A stretch of DNA of 64,000 nt. Source: Truepera sp. Its GTDB lineage: Bacteria > Deinococcota > Deinococci > Deinococcales > Trueperaceae. This document shows, piece after piece, positions 7,539 to 17,280 of this stretch. Where the stretch lies: the NCBI GenBank assembly GCA_032027045.1, contig JAVSMU010000001.1, forward strand, positions 44,962 through 108,961, read 5' to 3'. How positions within the stretch are numbered: the stretch's first letter is position 1; every line of letters starts with the position of its first letter. A model generated the notes under the pieces. It was not told the origin of the DNA. It did not search any database and saw only the letters and a list, made by a program, of their open reading frames with translations. Position numbers and translations under genes: made by a program.

Positions 7539-10500
7539 TGCTTCTGCGCACCCTCGGGGGCGTGGCCATGCCGGAAGCCGGGTTCAGCCGTCCGAAACCG
7601 CTACTGCTGCTCACGTACCTGACGCTCGAAGGACCCCAGGAGCGCCGCTACCTGGCCGAGTTGTTCTGGCCCGGCGCGGGGCGGCCGCGCCAGAGCCTTT
7701 CGGTCGCGTTGTCGCAGTTACGCCAGGCGTTGCCGGGTGCGGTGGAGGGCGACGACGTGCGCCTGTGGGCCACCGTGGAGTGCGACGCACAGCAGCTCAG
7801 GGACGCGGTTGCTGAGCATGACTGGCGTGCTGCGGTCGAGTTGTACGCCGGGCCGTTCCTGGCGGGCATGGAGACCGATACCGGCAACGTGGAGCTGGAG
7901 GAGTGGCTCTACTCGACGCGCGAGCGGCTGGCGGCTCAGGCCGTCCGCGCGCTGCTAGAGGTCGCGAAAGAGACCCTTGCGGCGGGAGACTCGCGTGCTA
8001 CTGCTCGGTTGTTCGAACGGGCCCTGGTGGCCTGGGCCTCAACGGGCGAGGACGATGCACAACTCATGCAGCGTCTGCACGGGTTGGCCCACGCGCTAGG
8101 CGATCCGGTTGCCGCCACCCTCGAGAGGGAGGCGGCTGCGCTCGGAATCGTCTTGGCGGCTTCGCCCACTACCGGAGCCGCGCCGATCAACGCCGGTGCC
8201 CTCGGCCTACCCACCAGCGCGGCGGCGTTCGTCGGGCGAGAACGAGAACTGGCGGAGCTGGAACGGCTGCTCGCGGAGGGCGCGCGCCTGATCACCATCA
8301 CTGGGTTGGGCGGGATGGGCAAGACCAGCCTGGCGCTCGCCTTGGCGCGCCGCCTGGAGGAGCACAGCACGTTCGAGCAGGTCTTCTTCGTTCCCTTCGA
8401 GGCGCTGAGCGATCCTCAACGGGTACTTGAGCGGCTGGTCGCCGTGTTGATGCCGACCAGCACGGGCGACGACCCGTTGACGGCCCTGCGCGAGCGGCTT
8501 GGCGTTGGGCGGTCGCTGCTCGTGCTCGACGGTTTCGAGCACCTGACCGCCGGAGCTGGGCGAATAGCGGAGCTCCTCGAAGCCTCGCCGACCACTAGCC
8601 TGGTGGTTACTTCTCGCGAACCGCTAGGGCTCTCGGCGGAAACCCTCTATCCGCTCGCGGGACTCGCCCTTCCGCAGTCGGCCTCGGAGGCACTCGCCTC
8701 ACCGGAGAAGTTCGGCGCGCTGAACCTGTACTTCCTCACTGCGCGGCGCCTCGACCCTCGCCTCGCAAAGGACGAAGGGAGCCTGGAGACAGCCCTCGGC
8801 CTCTGCCGGCTGGTCGTGGGTGCTCCCCTCGGGATCCAGTTGGCGGCGGGCCTCACGCGCGCCGTGGCGCCCGAGGAGCTACTGCAGCTGCTGGAAGGCG
8901 ACATGGACGAGTTGGTGAGTACCGACTCCGCCGTGACCGAGAGACACGCAAGCCTGCGGGCGGTTTTCGAGCGGTCGTGGGGTCTGCTCTCCGAGGTCCA
9001 GCGCGGCGCGTTGGCCGGCTGCAGTGTGTTCCGGGGCGGCTTCAGCCGGGCTGCAGGTGCTGCCGTGCTGGGTTTGGACCTGAGGCGGCTCACTGCACTC
9101 ATCGACAGGTCACTGCTGTGGCGAACCGGCAGGCGTTACGAGTTGCACCCACTGGTGCGGCAGTATTCGCTCGAGAAGCTCGCAACCATGCCCGCAGCCG
9201 ACGAGTTGCGAGCCAGGCATGCCGAGTACTTCGCTGGACTGCTCGAGTCGAAACTCGCCTTCGACATGGCCGGTGGGCAATTCGACGCCTTCGAGGAGCT
9301 CGAGCTGGAGTACGACAACCTCCGGACCGCGTGGGAGTGGGCCATCGCCGCCGACCGCTTCGACTTGCTGGAGCGGATGACCCACATGTTCTCGCGCTTC
9401 TTGTTCGACCGCCGCACGGTGGAGGAGAGTGCGGGCTTGATGGAGGCGGCATTGGCGCGTTCGAACCCCGAATCGTTGCTGACGGCACGGCTATTGCGGG
9501 CCAAGGGGCGGCTCATGGCCAGGAGCAAACCGGCCGAGGCAGTGCTACTCCTTGAGCGCGCCGTTACGCTGGCTCACGAGTTCGGCAGCCCGGCTGATGC
9601 CGGGGCAGCACTGCACGTTCTCGGAATCGCCAACGCGTACCGGGGTGAGGAGACGTCAGCCGGCAAGGCATGGAGCGAGGCCTTACCGCTCTTGGAACGA
9701 CACGATACCGAGCGGCTGCTTGGCGGCTGCTACTCGAACCTCACCCTCGTTACTGCGGATCCTTCGGAGAGTGCGCGCCTCTTGAGCGAGGCCATCTCCG
9801 CCTGTCGCAAGAGCGAGAACCTCTACTACCTGGCGACTGTGCTGCACAACTACGGTGTTGTTCTCTCCTCCACGTACGGCGATGACGCCGCGGCCTTGGA
9901 GCTCGGCTGCGAAGCGCTACTGATCGAGCAAAGGGCGGGCCGCAGACCCTACATGCTTGGCATGTTCCACAACGCGGTCGGTGAGTACCTGGCGGGACTC
10001 GGCGACTACGTAGCTCTAAGGGCGCACCAGTCCGAGGCGGCAAGCCTGCTCTTGACCCGCAAGCCCTGGGAGGATCACAAGTTCCGCAGTTACCTGGAGC
10101 ACGACCGGCTGAAGTTCGTCGTGCACGACGTGCAAGGCGAGTTGGGGCTCGCGCGCCGGGTTGCAGCCTCCATGATGGGCGACCGAGACGTGTGTGAGCA
10201 ACTAGCCTGGGCCGACTTGGCGGAGGGTGACGCTGCGGCGTTGCAGCTTCACCTCGGGAAGTTCCGCGACGCACGAAGCAGTTCCTGGGGTATCCGCAGC
10301 CAACGTTTGGGTGATGTCACCGACAACCTCTTGAGCGCCGGCGTGGCGGCACTGATGAACGCCGGCTCAAGCACCCACGCCGCGAACCCGGGAGTAGGCG
10401 AACTGCTGGCGGCCTTGCGCATCATCATCGATCTGACGTTCGTGCCGGCCGCGTTCGACGCCTTCGTGACCGCGTACCTGGTGGCGCCCGCCGCCGTGGA

Positions 10501-10735
10501 CAAGGAGCTCTTGGAGCTGGCGGCCACGCAGCCGGCCGCCAATTACGGCTGTCGGCGCTGGGCGACCGAGCTCCTGCACCACTACCCCTCGCCGGTGCCG
10601 GTGCGGTTGGAGGGGGTCGCCGCCCCCGCCCCCTCCGCGGCTAAGCGCCTCGAGGTCGACGCAGTCATGAACCTGGCGCGCGACCTGATGTGGCGGTTGA
10701 CTGCGGCGCAGGCGACACCCTCCCTACCCGCTTGA
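7538..10735 (+). CDS. BTAD-STAND ATPase-TPR transcriptional regulator (AfsR/SARP-like)
   Basis: A 1065-residue multidomain regulator. Residues 1-75 form an OmpR/SARP-type winged helix (LLLLTYLTLEG...RRYLAELFWPGA...SLSVALSQLRQAL). Residues about 80-200 form a bacterial transcriptional activator domain with TPR-like helices. A STAND/NB-ARC ATPase follows, with Walker A GLGGMGKT at 256-263, Walker B SLLVLDGFEHL, and a sensor-like SLVVTSREPLGL. A long alpha-helical TPR region fills the C-terminal half. Such proteins use ATP-dependent oligomerisation to switch on target promoters on sensing a ligand. The target is not evident; the genes around it are unrelated. The start follows from the leaderless -10 box and the fold's N-terminus. 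Confidence 0.88.
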   Translation: MLLRTLGGVAMPEAGFSRPKPLLLLTYLTLEGPQERRYLAELFWPGAGRPRQSLSVALSQLRQALPGAVEGDDVRLWATVECDAQQLRDAVAEHDWRAAVELYAGPFLAGMETDTGNVELEEWLYSTRERLAAQAVRALLEVAKETLAAGDSRATARLFERALVAWASTGEDDAQLMQRLHGLAHALGDPVAATLEREAAALGIVLAASPTTGAAPINAGALGLPTSAAAFVGRERELAELERLLAEGARLITITGLGGMGKTSLALALARRLEEHSTFEQVFFVPFEALSDPQRVLERLVAVLMPTSTGDDPLTALRERLGVGRSLLVLDGFEHLTAGAGRIAELLEASPTTSLVVTSREPLGLSAETLYPLAGLALPQSASEALASPEKFGALNLYFLTARRLDPRLAKDEGSLETALGLCRLVVGAPLGIQLAAGLTRAVAPEELLQLLEGDMDELVSTDSAVTERHASLRAVFERSWGLLSEVQRGALAGCSVFRGGFSRAAGAAVLGLDLRRLTALIDRSLLWRTGRRYELHPLVRQYSLEKLATMPAADELRARHAEYFAGLLESKLAFDMAGGQFDAFEELELEYDNLRTAWEWAIAADRFDLLERMTHMFSRFLFDRRTVEESAGLMEAALARSNPESLLTARLLRAKGRLMARSKPAEAVLLLERAVTLAHEFGSPADAGAALHVLGIANAYRGEETSAGKAWSEALPLLERHDTERLLGGCYSNLTLVTADPSESARLLSEAISACRKSENLYYLATVLHNYGVVLSSTYGDDAAALELGCEALLIEQRAGRRPYMLGMFHNAVGEYLAGLGDYVALRAHQSEAASLLLTRKPWEDHKFRSYLEHDRLKFVVHDVQGELGLARRVAASMMGDRDVCEQLAWADLAEGDAAALQLHLGKFRDARSSSWGIRSQRLGDVTDNLLSAGVAALMNAGSSTHAANPGVGELLAALRIIIDLTFVPAAFDAFVTAYLVAPAAVDKELLELAATQPAANYGCRRWATELLHHYPSPVPVRLEGVAAPAPSAAKRLEVDAVMNLARDLMWRLTAAQATPSLPA

Positions 10736-10793
10736 TCGCTGGGGGAAGCGGAAGTCGGGCACGTGCTCGGAGGCAGAGGTTATCTGCACCGTC

Positions 10794-11279
10794 TCAGGGT
10801 GTGGTGAACGCACCGTGTCGGGCGTCATTCTTGAACGCCCGAACGTAAGGCCCCTGGAGCGCCCGCCAACGTTTACCAGCATGGGTAAGTATGCGGTTCG
10901 ACTCAACCTCATGCGCGACTGATGTCGCGTGGCGACGAGCATCCACTCGCTCCCGTAGCTCCAGCTGCGTGGCGAACGGTGACTGGACCACCGCAACGCG
11001 ATCTTTAGTTGAACCGTACTGGGTCTGGCGGAGGCTCCTCTCACTCGTTCGGAGCGAATAGAGCATGGCATCGAGATACGATTCTGAGGCTAGGGAGCGA
11101 GTTTTCAGGATGTAAGGCGGGCGTCGCTTGGAGGTTCCGCTGGAGCCTTCCAGGCTGCGTTCAGATACTTGTATGAACTGGTCGGCATTACAGTACTTCC
11201 GACACCAAGCGCGTTCCATTATCCTCGCCCAGTCAGTATCCTCCGCTTGGGGCAGGGACGCCATCGAACATGTACCCAA
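10794..11279 (-). CDS. Hypothetical protein in a lower-GC stretch, possibly a decayed lipoprotein
   Basis: A minus-strand frame of 161 codons, nominally from TTG 11279 (first internal ATG near residue 6), with mixed but protein-like composition and no family that I recognise. The frame is open for eight more codons upstream, reading LRLLRALVLGTCSMASLPQ, which looks like a signal or lipobox segment, but a TAG stops it before any standard start codon. Either a start was lost by mutation or the similarity is chance. No Shine-Dalgarno is seen. The surrounding 10.74-11.66 kb is visibly less GC-rich than the rest, with relaxed third positions, which suggests foreign or decaying DNA. Confidence 0.4.
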   Translation of the reverse strand: MGTCSMASLPQAEDTDWARIMERAWCRKYCNADQFIQVSERSLEGSSGTSKRRPPYILKTRSLASESYLDAMLYSLRTSERSLRQTQYGSTKDRVAVVQSPFATQLELRERVDARRHATSVAHEVESNRILTHAGKRWRALQGPYVRAFKNDARHGAFTTP

Positions 11280-11674
11280 TACTAGTGCTCGGAGAAGTCG
11301 AAGCTAGAGGCCTGACCTTTGGCGGTCGCTGAGAAGTGATGGACGGAGACTACATAGCGTTGAAGCCTCGGGGCCAAGCGCGGCCCACTCGGTAGGCCGA
11401 TAACGGCTAGTTGTGCGTACTGCGCGATGTGCGACTTGCACGGATAGCTGTTGCCGCCGGACTTACCCTTGCCTCAGAGTATGAACCTCCCTATTGATCA
11501 TCAAATGCCCAATTTCAAGAGTACGCTGGGATTTGTCATGGCCCGGCGCACGCCGTGGACAGGGACCAGACGAGCGTATGGGCCTGAAACCGCAAGTCCA
11601 CAAGCAACGCGGCTTCCCCGCCCTCCTCACTCTCCCCGTGCTAGCGGCCTTACCTCGGCGCGAGGTTGAGCGCG
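11280..11674. other. Intergenic region without a convincing gene
   Basis: About 395 bp of lower-GC sequence. Short frames here lack ribosome sites, recognisable motifs and a coding-like third position. The last 15 bases hold the weak GAGG ribosome site of the GH39 gene. No promoter stands out. Confidence 0.5.
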
Positions 11675-13126
11675 ATGCCCACGTTTGCCTGCAGCCTCAA
11701 CGAAGAGACGACTCCTCTGAACCACGTCTGGGAACACACCGTGGGCAGCGGCCACGCGGCACTCGCGCTGCGCGCGGATTGGCGGGCGCAGCTGGAGCGC
11801 TGCCGGCGTGAACTGGGCTTTCGCCACGTACGTTTTCATGGCTTGCTTACGCACCCGATGGACATCGTGGTTCACCGCGACGACAAGGCGCTTTACTCCT
11901 TCTTCAACGCCGACCAGATCTTCGACTACCTGCTGTCTATCGGCATGAAGCCCTTCGTCGAGCTGAGCTTCATGCCGGACGCCCTGGCCTCGGGCACCAA
12001 GACGGCCTTCAGTTACAGGGCCAACGTGACCGCCCCGAAGGACCCGCGCCAATGGACGGCGCTGATCCGAAAGGCGATGCGCCACTGGATCGAGCGCTAC
12101 GGTGCGGAGGAAGTCAGAAGCTGGTACTTCGAGGTCTGGAACGAGCCGAACCTGACCGTCTTCGGGACCGGTCTGCAGGAAGACTATTTCGCGCTCTATC
12201 GCCTCACCGTAGAGGCCATGAAGAGCGTCGACGGAGCCCTGCGAGTAGGGGGGCCGGCAACCGCCAACGGCGAGTGGGTCGCGGATTTCGTCGCCTTCAC
12301 CCAGAAGCACGACCTGGCGGCCGATTTCATCACCACCCACCAGTACCCCACCGACGCCTTCGGCAGCCCGGGAGACGACACCGAGCACCAGTTGGCCAAG
12401 AGCACGCGCGGCTTCATGCGCGAGAGGGCGCTGGACGCTCGGCGCGAAGCGGCAGGACGCCCGCTTTACTACACCGAGTGGAGCACCTCGTCCAACCCGC
12501 GTGACAAGCTGCACGACGAGCCGTTCGCGGCGGCATTTGCGACCAATATCCTCATGAGCGTGGACGACACCGTGGACGGCTATAGCTGGTGGACCTTCTC
12601 GGACATCTTCGACGAGAACCAGATGCCCGGCACGGCCTTCGAGGGTGGCTTCGGTCTGCTGAGCATCCACGGCATCGCCAAGCCCGTGTACCGGGCGTTC
12701 GAGCTCTTGCACAAACTTGGGCACCGGCAGTTGGTGGTCGACGGCCGGCACGACACGGTGTCTGCTTGGGTCGTAATGAGCGACGACGGCACACGCGCCA
12801 CCCTTCTCCTGACGAACCACGCCCTGCCGCTCCACTCCGTCCGCACCGAGACCGTTCGCTTCGAACTGCGCGATGCGCCGACGCCGCTTAGCGCGAGCAT
12901 CGAGCGCGTGGACGACGAGCATGCCAACGCACCGGGTGCTTGGCGCCACATGGGACAGCCGAACGACCTCCATGCAGAGAAGCTCGAACAACTGCACGAA
13001 GCGTCGCGCTTGGTGGTGGAGAAGCTCGACTTCGACCACGCCGACGGCGTCACCGTCGTCGAACTGCAGTTGCCGCCGCACGGCGTGGCCGCGGTGACGT
13101 TGGAGCTCGGACCGAACGCGACATGA
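11675..13126 (+). CDS. Glycoside hydrolase family 39 (beta-xylosidase-like)
   Basis: A 483-residue cytoplasmic (no signal) TIM-barrel glycosidase. Family 39 features seen: RHVRFHGLL at the barrel start, the acid/base motif WNEPNL with Glu157, and the nucleophile motif YYTEWSTS with Glu268. This is close to the spacing known for the Thermoanaerobacterium enzyme. The HQYPTDAFG and YSWWTFSDIFDE segments are also typical. Expected activity is retaining hydrolysis of beta-xylosides or related sugars. Start ATG 11675 has GAGG 9 nt upstream; a TTG at 11666 directly abuts that site and is less likely. It overlaps the next gene by an ATGA junction, so the two enzymes are translationally coupled. Confidence 0.88.
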   Translation: MPTFACSLNEETTPLNHVWEHTVGSGHAALALRADWRAQLERCRRELGFRHVRFHGLLTHPMDIVVHRDDKALYSFFNADQIFDYLLSIGMKPFVELSFMPDALASGTKTAFSYRANVTAPKDPRQWTALIRKAMRHWIERYGAEEVRSWYFEVWNEPNLTVFGTGLQEDYFALYRLTVEAMKSVDGALRVGGPATANGEWVADFVAFTQKHDLAADFITTHQYPTDAFGSPGDDTEHQLAKSTRGFMRERALDARREAAGRPLYYTEWSTSSNPRDKLHDEPFAAAFATNILMSVDDTVDGYSWWTFSDIFDENQMPGTAFEGGFGLLSIHGIAKPVYRAFELLHKLGHRQLVVDGRHDTVSAWVVMSDDGTRATLLLTNHALPLHSVRTETVRFELRDAPTPLSASIERVDDEHANAPGAWRHMGQPNDLHAEKLEQLHEASRLVVEKLDFDHADGVTVVELQLPPHGVAAVTLELGPNAT

Positions 13127-14412
13127 CCGCGGCGACCAACGACGAGATGCTCCACGCGCTGCAACGCGCCGCCTTCAGCTACTTCACCCACGAGACGAAC
13201 CCGGCCAACGGCTTGATCGCCGACCGGACCGAACCCGGTGGGCCGGCGAGCATCGCAGCCACCGGGCTGGGGTTGAGCAGTTACCCCGTGGCCGCCGAGC
13301 GCGGCTTCCTGACACGCGCCGAGGCCGCCGAGCGCACGTTGGTGACGTTGCGCTTCTTCGCCGCCAGCGAACAGTCACAGGCCGCCGACGCCACCGGCTG
13401 GCGTGGCTTCTACTACCACTTCCTCGACATTAACAGCGGCCGCCGCGTCTGGCGTTGCGAGCTATCGACGATCGACACGGCGTTGCTGATCGCCGGCATG
13501 CTCACCGCCGCGCAGTACTTCGGCGCCGATAACGCCGCGGAGGTGGAGATCCGCGAGCTTGCCACCATGCTTTACGAGCGCGTCGAGTGGGCTTGGATGC
13601 TGAACGGCGGCGCGACCATCTCCATGGGGTGGAAGCCACGTAGCGGCTTCCTCAACTGGCGGTGGCAGGGTTACAACGAGGCGCTGATCTTGTACCTGCT
13701 AGCGCTGGGCTCGCCGAGCCATCCGATCGAGCCCGGCAGCTACGACGCCTGGACCTCGACCTACCGTTGGAAGAAGGTCTACGGCCACGAGTTCCTCTAC
13801 GCCGGGCCGCTGTTCATCCACCAACTGTCGCACCTGTGGATCGATTTCCGCGGCATCCGCGACGCGTTCATGCGCGACAAGCAGAGCGACTATTTCGAGA
13901 ACAGCCGGCGAGCCACTTACGTCCAGCAGCAGTACGCGGTGCGCAACAGCCGTGGGCTACGCGGTTACGGGGAACACACGTGGGGAGTCACCGCCAGTGA
14001 CGGGCCCGGGCCGGCGGAACGCAAGGTCGACGGCGTGAAGAGGCGCTTCTTCGACTACCGCGCCCGAGGCGTGCCCTACGGCCCCGACGACGGCACGTTG
14101 GCGCCCTGGGCCGTGGCTGCCAGCCTGCCCTTCGCCCCGGAGATCGTGTTGCCCACGTTGCAGGCGCTCACCCGTCACCCGCTACACCTCACCAGCCACT
14201 ACGGCTTCAGGGCAACCGTCAACGAGACCTTCATCTCTCGAGACGGTAAGGGTTGGGTATCACCCTCGCACCTCGGGCTCAACCAGGGCCCGATAGTGAT
14301 CATGATCGAGAACTACCTCAGCGGGCTGCCTTGGCGGTGGATGCGCGGCTGCCGGCCACTCGTGCTCGGACTGCGCCGTGCCGGCTTCAGCGGCGGCTGG
14401 CTAGGCGGGTAG
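13123..14412 (+). CDS. Glucoamylase-like (GH144-type) glycoside hydrolase
   Basis: A 429-residue (alpha/alpha)6-barrel protein of the Pfam Glycoamylase type. It begins with LHALQRAAFSYFTHETNPANGLIADRT and continues with SIAATGLGLSSYPVAAERGFLTRAEA, then GWKPRSGFLNWRWQGYNEALILYLLALGSPSHPI and YGHEFLYAGPLFIHQLSHLWIDFRGIRD. Characterised relatives include endo-beta-1,2-glucanases, and the family often stands with GH3 or GH39 genes. No signal peptide, so the substrate is probably an imported oligosaccharide. The start ATG overlaps the GH39 stop (ATGA at 13123-13126). The frame is open further upstream inside the GH39 gene, but that part is a shadow. Confidence 0.85.
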   Translation: MTAATNDEMLHALQRAAFSYFTHETNPANGLIADRTEPGGPASIAATGLGLSSYPVAAERGFLTRAEAAERTLVTLRFFAASEQSQAADATGWRGFYYHFLDINSGRRVWRCELSTIDTALLIAGMLTAAQYFGADNAAEVEIRELATMLYERVEWAWMLNGGATISMGWKPRSGFLNWRWQGYNEALILYLLALGSPSHPIEPGSYDAWTSTYRWKKVYGHEFLYAGPLFIHQLSHLWIDFRGIRDAFMRDKQSDYFENSRRATYVQQQYAVRNSRGLRGYGEHTWGVTASDGPGPAERKVDGVKRRFFDYRARGVPYGPDDGTLAPWAVAASLPFAPEIVLPTLQALTRHPLHLTSHYGFRATVNETFISRDGKGWVSPSHLGLNQGPIVIMIENYLSGLPWRWMRGCRPLVLGLRRAGFSGGWLGG

Positions 14413-14511
14413 CTCAGGCCTCGCGCAGCGAGACGGTGGTAGCCCGGGCCCCAAACATCGCCGATAGTTCGAGCCTTATGCATCTGGATCGCCCCACCAC
14501 ACGCACTACGT

Positions 14512-16074
14512 TCACTTGAGCCGCTCGGCAACGTGATCGCCCACGCGCAACGCGTTGGCGATGATCGTAAGGGCCGGGTTGACCGCGCCGATCGACGGAA
14601 AGAAGCTGGCGTCGGCAACATACAGGTTGTCCAGCTCGTGCGCCTTGCAGTCGAGGTCCAGCACCGAACTTCTCGCGTCGGTGCCGAAGCGCGCCGTTCC
14701 GGCCTGGTGCGCGGTGCCGCTAAGCGGGATGTTCTTGCCAAGGTACAGCGAGCGCTCGAGCAACACCCCGCCATGGCCTGAGCGGTTGAGCACGTCCTTG
14801 AGCTTACGCTTCAGGTGGGTCAGGGCCTGCGGGTTGCTGGCAACCAGATCCAGGTGCACTTTGCCGTTCTTGTAGTACACGCGGTTGTCCGGATGCGGTA
14901 GGTCCTCGGCCTGCAGCCAGAAGTCCATCGAGTGCCGGGCCATCGTCTCGAAGGGCATCTCGGGCAGCCATTCCAGCCATTCGGGCAGCGCTTCACCGCG
15001 GATCTGATCGGCGTGGCTCTTGGCGCACATCTGCACCAGGCCGAGCGGATACTGCCAGTCGTCGGCCCCGAAGTAGAAGTCGCTGAAGGCAAGCGTCTTC
15101 TGGAACACCGTGTCGTTCGGTTCCCTCATCACCGCCATCAGCACGCTCATGTTGTGACGCATGTAGTTGCGGCCGAGCTGCCCCGAGCCGTTGGCCAGGC
15201 CGTTCGGGTGAGCCTCGTTCGCCGAGCGCAGTAACAACAGCGCAGAGGAGAGCGCCCCACAGGCAACGACCACGATGTCGGCCGAGAAGACCTCGTCATG
15301 CCCCTCGTGCGTGACGTAGACCTTGTCTACGGCGCGGCCCGACGCGTTGGTGCCCAGGCGCGACACGTAGGCGTTGGTCAGCAACGTCACGTTCGGGTGC
15401 TGGGCGAGGGTCGGGTCTATCGAGATCACCTGCGCGTCGGCCTTGGCGTTGAGCGGGGAGGGGAAGCCGTCGAAGTAGGTGTTACGGATGGCGATGCTCG
15501 TCGGCGTCGTCTTGCCGTCTTTCTCGTCCAGCAGTATGCCTAGCGGCAGGTGGAACGGCTTCAACCCGATACCGCTCAGGTGCTCGGACAGTTCGGCGAT
15601 CTTCGGCTCGTGACTCACCGGCGGATGCGGATACGGGCCGCTCGCCCAGGGCTCCAGCGGGTCGTCGCCGCGCAGGCCGTGGACCTGATAGAGCGTTTCG
15701 GCCTGGGTGTAGTACGGCTCGAACACGTCGTAGCCCAGCGGCCATGCCGGCGAAACGCCGCCGGCATGTTGCACCTCGCCGAAGTCGCGCTCCCGCAGCC
15801 TGAGCAACGCGGCGCCGTAGACCTTCGAGTTGCCGCCCACGTAGTAGTGCAGCGCCGGGCTGAAGGTGTCGCCTCGAGCGTTGGTCCAGGTCTCCTTCGC
15901 CTGGTAGATGGCGTCCACGAAGACCGCCTGCGCGTTCCAGTTCAGCTCGCTGCGCGGCAGATAGTCGCCACGCTCGAGGATGAGGATGCGTTTGCCCGTG
16001 GCCGCGACCCGCTGCGCCAGAGACGCGCCGCCCGAGCCGCTGCCGATGACTATGAGGTCGTAGTGGTTAGCCAC
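14512..16074 (-). CDS. GMC-family FAD-dependent oxidoreductase
   Basis: A 520-residue glucose-methanol-choline oxidoreductase. It has the N-terminal dinucleotide motif DLIVIGSGSGGASLA, the GMC segment VGGNSKVYGAALLRLRERDF, and the C-terminal NLYVADASFFPSIGAVNPALTI signature (His-containing active site near SGTAHQAGTARFG). Expected reaction: oxidation of a sugar or polyol hydroxyl with FAD. The best start is GTG 16074 (VANHYDLIV), which overlaps the 3' end of the SDR gene by 8 nt. A longer frame upstream lies inside the SDR gene. Together with the SDR this gives a two-gene sugar-oxidation operon convergent with the two glycosidase genes. Confidence 0.9.
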   Translation of the reverse strand: MANHYDLIVIGSGSGGASLAQRVAATGKRILILERGDYLPRSELNWNAQAVFVDAIYQAKETWTNARGDTFSPALHYYVGGNSKVYGAALLRLRERDFGEVQHAGGVSPAWPLGYDVFEPYYTQAETLYQVHGLRGDDPLEPWASGPYPHPPVSHEPKIAELSEHLSGIGLKPFHLPLGILLDEKDGKTTPTSIAIRNTYFDGFPSPLNAKADAQVISIDPTLAQHPNVTLLTNAYVSRLGTNASGRAVDKVYVTHEGHDEVFSADIVVVACGALSSALLLLRSANEAHPNGLANGSGQLGRNYMRHNMSVLMAVMREPNDTVFQKTLAFSDFYFGADDWQYPLGLVQMCAKSHADQIRGEALPEWLEWLPEMPFETMARHSMDFWLQAEDLPHPDNRVYYKNGKVHLDLVASNPQALTHLKRKLKDVLNRSGHGGVLLERSLYLGKNIPLSGTAHQAGTARFGTDARSSVLDLDCKAHELDNLYVADASFFPSIGAVNPALTIIANALRVGDHVAERLK

Positions 16075-17065
16075 CGGTCGAGAACCCCGGGAACAGCGAC
16101 ATGCCGCCGTCGACGAACAACGAAGTGCCGACGACATAGTCGGAAAGGTCGGACGCGAGCCACACGGCGGCCCGCCCGATGTCCTCGGGCTCCCCGATGC
16201 GCTTGTAAGGAACCAGCTTCATCAGGTCCGAATAGGCCTCTTCGGTTTGCCAGGCCTTGGTGTTGATGGCCGTACGGACGGCACCCGGAGCGATCGCGTT
16301 GACGCGGATGCGCAGCGGCGCCACTTCCTGGGCCAGCGACTTCATGAGCATCTGCACACCGCCCTTGGACGCGGCGTAGTCGGCATGCCCGGCCCAAGGG
16401 ATCATCTCGTGCACCGAACTCATGTGGATGATCTTCCCGGCCGCGACCGACACCGTTTCGTCTACGCCACGGCGCATGAACTCTCGCACCGCGGCCCGGG
16501 CGCACAGGAACTGCCCCGTGAGGTTGACCGAGATGACCGTGTTCCATTGCTGCAGGGTCATCTCGTGAAACGGCGCGTCGCGCTGCAAGCCGGCATTGCA
16601 GACCACGATGTGTAGGGTGCCGAACTCGGCCACCGCCTGTGCGAACATCGCCGTGACCTCGTCCTCATGACTGACGTCGGCGTGAATCGCCAGAGCGCGC
16701 CTCCCGCTCGAGCGGATCTCGGCCACCACGGCCTGGGCGCTCGGCTCATCGGTGACGTAGTTGACCACTACGTCGGCCCCGGCTTGCGCCAAGGCCAAGG
16801 CCACGGCACGGCCGATGCCGGAGTTGGCACCCGTGACCAACGCGCTCTGGCCGCGCAATACGAGCGGTAAGGAAACGCCTGGTAGTGGCGGACCGGCCTG
16901 GGGTGTCACCGGATCGGTGGGAGAGGGGCCTGTGGCCGATACTTGCCCCGCTGCTTCGTGGCCCCTTTGGGCACTAAGCGCCGCCGCTTCTCCACCTCGG
17001 TGGTGGCCATGCGCGGGGTCAGAGGCGTTGTCGTGGGATCGATACGACTTCGAGGGCACTGTCAT
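16067..17065 (-). CDS. SDR family oxidoreductase, glucose 1-dehydrogenase-like
   Basis: A 332-residue short-chain dehydrogenase with the NAD(P) motif TGANSGIG, the NAG motif VVCNAGL, the catalytic Ser in IIHMSSVHEM, and YAASK carrying Tyr and Lys. The sequence around RVNAIAPGAVRTAIN and DGGMSLFPGF matches the glucose 1-dehydrogenase subgroup. It carries an unusual, roughly 65-residue, low-complexity N-terminal extension rich in Ser, Pro, Gly and His before the Rossmann fold. The extension seems genuine, since an AGGAGG site (17077-17082) lies 11 nt before ATG 17065. It overlaps the GMC gene at its 3' end, which suggests consecutive oxidation of the same or related sugars. Confidence 0.88.
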   Translation of the reverse strand: MTVPSKSYRSHDNASDPAHGHHRGGEAAALSAQRGHEAAGQVSATGPSPTDPVTPQAGPPLPGVSLPLVLRGQSALVTGANSGIGRAVALALAQAGADVVVNYVTDEPSAQAVVAEIRSSGRRALAIHADVSHEDEVTAMFAQAVAEFGTLHIVVCNAGLQRDAPFHEMTLQQWNTVISVNLTGQFLCARAAVREFMRRGVDETVSVAAGKIIHMSSVHEMIPWAGHADYAASKGGVQMLMKSLAQEVAPLRIRVNAIAPGAVRTAINTKAWQTEEAYSDLMKLVPYKRIGEPEDIGRAAVWLASDLSDYVVGTSLFVDGGMSLFPGFSTGG

Positions 17066-17280
17066 GAAGACGCCTACCTCCTGGGTGCCAAACCCAGAAA
17101 AACCGCCGTAGGCCTACTTCAAGCGCGGGAACCTGGATCAGGTACGCCTCGTCATTTAAGCGCGCACGCCATCGCTCGTCAGTGCCGCTGCGCACGCCCA
17201 GCGTTGTTGGCTGGGAGGGGGGCCGTGCAGCGGCAGTGCCGGGGTTGGTACGTAGCGACCGTGTGTGACCAGGGCCTAGC

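Noticed and set aside
11451..11811. Short plus-strand frames before the GH39 gene
   Set aside because: No ribosome site, no recognisable motif, and they run into the GH39 gene in another frame.
11627..13081. Long minus-strand frame of 484 codons opposite the GH39 gene
   Set aside because: Antisense shadow of a high-GC gene: no family motifs, Arg/His/Val-rich, no ribosome site, while the plus strand has both catalytic Glu motifs.
17101..17150. CCTGATC-like segment before the SDR gene resembling part of a TPP riboswitch
   Set aside because: On neither strand does it have the paired CTGAGA element or the conserved spacing, and the downstream gene is unrelated to thiamine.
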